A stretch of DNA of 64,000 bases. Source: Halalkalibaculum roseum (GTDB lineage Bacteria > Bacteroidota > Rhodothermia > Balneolales > Balneolaceae). Each line of letters opens with the position of its first letter. Position 1 is the stretch's first letter. The notes below the pieces were generated by a model that saw only the letters and a list, made by a program, of their open reading frames with translations, was not told the origin of the DNA and searched no databases. The position numbers were made by a program, and so were the translations under genes. Shown in pieces: positions 62,474 to 64,000 of this stretch. Where the stretch lies: contig NZ_JAALLT010000002.1 of the NCBI RefSeq assembly GCF_011059145.1, forward strand, positions 1-64,000. The letters are read 5' to 3'.

Positions 62474-64000
62474 ATGTCAAAGAATCCATATTCTATTCGC
62501 AAGGTTGCTGTATTGGGATCAGGAACGATGGGGAGCCAGATTGCTGCTCACTGTGTCAATGCAGGTCTTGAGGTGACACTTTTGGATCTTAAGAACGACG
62601 GTGACAAGCCAAACAAAACCGTCGAGGAGAACATCAAGAAACTGACCAAGATGAATCCCGATCCTCTGGGACTGCCGGAATATGCCCATCGCATTAAACC
62701 GGGTAACTTTGAAGATGATCTGGAGGATGCCGTAGCGAATGCCGACTGGGTTTGTGAAGCCATCATTGAAAAAATGGACATCAAGAAAAATATGATGTCC
62801 CGTATTCAGGAGTCTATGAATAAGGGTACCATCATCAGTTCCAATACTTCCGGCTTGCCCATCGGAGATATCGGGGAAGATTGCAGCGAAGAGTTTCAGA
62901 GACATTTTTTAGGGACCCACTTCTTTAATCCTCCAAGATATATGAAGCTGTTAGAGGTTATACCTACCGATAAGACCTCAGCTGAAGTAGTAGACTTCAT
63001 GTCCCGTTTTTGTGAAAAAACATTGGGCAAGGGAGTCGTAAAGTGTAAAGACACTCCAAACTTCATTGCCAATCGCATCGGTATCTTCTCCATGGCGAGT
63101 ATTATGCCTTATTTCTTTGATGGAAGTTTCAGGGCGGAAGAGATCGATTTTCTGACCGGAACACTGACCGGATATTCCAAGGCGGCAACATTTCGCACGG
63201 CCGATATGTCCGGATTGGATGTCATCAGTCACGTAGCCTCAAACCTCTATCCTGCCATTCCTGGCGATGAACGCCGGGAAGTATTCAAACTTCCGGAGGC
63301 TTTTCAGAAGATGGTAAAGCAAGGGAAGCATGGTAATAAGGCGGGTGAAGGCTTCTACAAGAAAGTACAGACCGAATCAGGTAAAGAATATAAAGTTATC
63401 GATCCGGCAAGCTTTGACTATGAGTCGCAAATAGAACCGGAATTCGAAAGTGCAAAAAAAGCTAAAAAGGAACATCGCACTTCGGGAGGACGCTTGAAAT
63501 ATATGGTCCATCAGGATGACAAAGCAGGCCGTTTTCTATGGGACATTCATTGTGACCTTCTGCTATATTCGGCTAATCGCATACCGGAGATAACTGACTC
63601 TTTGGAATCCATTGATCGCGCGATGAAGTGGGGATTCAATTGGGAGTTGGGACCCTTTGAGCGTTGGGATGCTATTGGTGTGCAGGAATCTGTGAAACGC
63701 ATGCAGGAAGAAGGCAGAGACGTACCCAAACCAGTTCTGGAGATGCTGGATTCGGGTAGAAAACAGTTCTATGATAAAGATAAAGGTACAGTCTTTAACC
63801 TGGCTACCGGCGAAGTAGAATCCCTAAGTCCTCCTGCCCATGGTGCCGTTACGGTATCCTCACTAAAAGCAGAAGGCAAAGAAGTTATGGGCAATGACAG
63901 CGCCGGTCTTTATGATCTGGGTGACGGAGTGGCTCTATTTGAGTTCAGAACCAAACAGTATACCCTGGGCTTTGAGCTTGTGCAGACCCTTCAGGAAGCC
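62474..64000 (+). CDS. Multifunctional beta-oxidation enzyme, 3-hydroxyacyl-CoA dehydrogenase part (3' truncated by window)
   Basis: An open frame runs from ATG 62474 to the window end without a stop (509 codons). The N-terminal Rossmann motif is AVLGSGTMGSQIAAHCVNAG, with LGTHFFNPPRYMKLLEVIPT and KDTPNFIANRIGIF following. A second dehydrogenase-like domain comes after about residue 345 (DIHCDLLLYSANRIPEI, MKWGFNWELGPFERWDAIG). From about residue 465 the sequence begins a crotonase-like domain. This order (dehydrogenase first, hydratase last) is that of FadN/FadB-type proteins in Bacteroidota and Firmicutes. A thiolase gene probably follows beyond the window. Confidence 0.9.
   Translation, partial: MSKNPYSIRKVAVLGSGTMGSQIAAHCVNAGLEVTLLDLKNDGDKPNKTVEENIKKLTKMNPDPLGLPEYAHRIKPGNFEDDLEDAVANADWVCEAIIEKMDIKKNMMSRIQESMNKGTIISSNTSGLPIGDIGEDCSEEFQRHFLGTHFFNPPRYMKLLEVIPTDKTSAEVVDFMSRFCEKTLGKGVVKCKDTPNFIANRIGIFSMASIMPYFFDGSFRAEEIDFLTGTLTGYSKAATFRTADMSGLDVISHVASNLYPAIPGDERREVFKLPEAFQKMVKQGKHGNKAGEGFYKKVQTESGKEYKVIDPASFDYESQIEPEFESAKKAKKEHRTSGGRLKYMVHQDDKAGRFLWDIHCDLLLYSANRIPEITDSLESIDRAMKWGFNWELGPFERWDAIGVQESVKRMQEEGRDVPKPVLEMLDSGRKQFYDKDKGTVFNLATGEVESLSPPAHGAVTVSSLKAEGKEVMGNDSAGLYDLGDGVALFEFRTKQYTLGFELVQTLQEA

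Overview
The window comes from a Gram-negative bacterium of the Bacteroidota/Balneolota branch. The clues are lipoprotein and outer-membrane signals, several 'two-component regulator propeller' histidine kinases, a GLPGLI protein beside a carboxypeptidase-regulatory/TonB-type barrel, a fused E1 alpha/beta oxo-acid dehydrogenase, FAS1 lipoproteins and weak Shine-Dalgarno use. A member of Balneolaceae is my best guess; the genus is not determined. No rRNA, tRNA, CRISPR array, integrase or transposase was recognised.

Layout. 0.3-3.5 kb: acyl-CoA dehydrogenase, a sirtuin and an SGNH hydrolase in one operon. 3.5-8.4 kb: a secreted glycine-rich protein and a short-chain dehydrogenase (minus), then hisC and a fused E1 dehydrogenase (plus). 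8.7-13.7 kb: two histidine kinases that share the same HisKA_2-type core. 13.8-24.9 kb: a minus-strand phenylacetate catabolic cluster, transcribed paaA-B-C-D-G-H-I-J-Y-Z and then an enoyl-CoA hydratase relative. 25.4-30.1 kb: an AT-rich accessory island with an HTH protein, two tiny secreted cysteine-pair proteins, a GLPGLI protein and a large outer-membrane barrel. 30.3-32.7 kb: hpd and hmgA of tyrosine/homogentisate breakdown. 32.9-49.7 kb: acetate kinase, a lipoprotein-type propeller kinase, a double FAS1 lipoprotein, a flavin oxidase, two tandem DUF4242/cyclase-like/AraC regulators, polyphosphate glucokinase and a TPR-HTH protein. 50-56.7 kb: several methyltransferases, OsmC, a subtilase and pcm. 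56.8-64 kb: acyl-CoA ligases, a thioesterase and a multifunctional beta-oxidation enzyme that runs off the end.

The metabolic theme is CoA-thioester catabolism. Phenylacetate goes through the Paa pathway and tyrosine through homogentisate, with products meeting fatty-acid beta-oxidation; acetate kinase and the fused oxo-acid dehydrogenase fit this. The Paa reductase PaaE and the ligase PaaK are not seen here.

The most unusual feature is a family of intergenic inverted repeats made of short periodic 'words' (period 7, 8 or about 10 bp). One lies in every one of the ten gaps of the paa cluster, one lies between hpd and hmgA, and others lie in the 58-62 kb lipid region. The word differs between loci but is shared by both arms of a locus. 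Two of these elements enclose a four-helix-bundle (23S rRNA intervening-sequence-type) gene, giving a stem-ORF-stem layout like rRNA intervening sequences but placed between protein genes. Several arms encode the last residues and stop codon of the adjoining gene.
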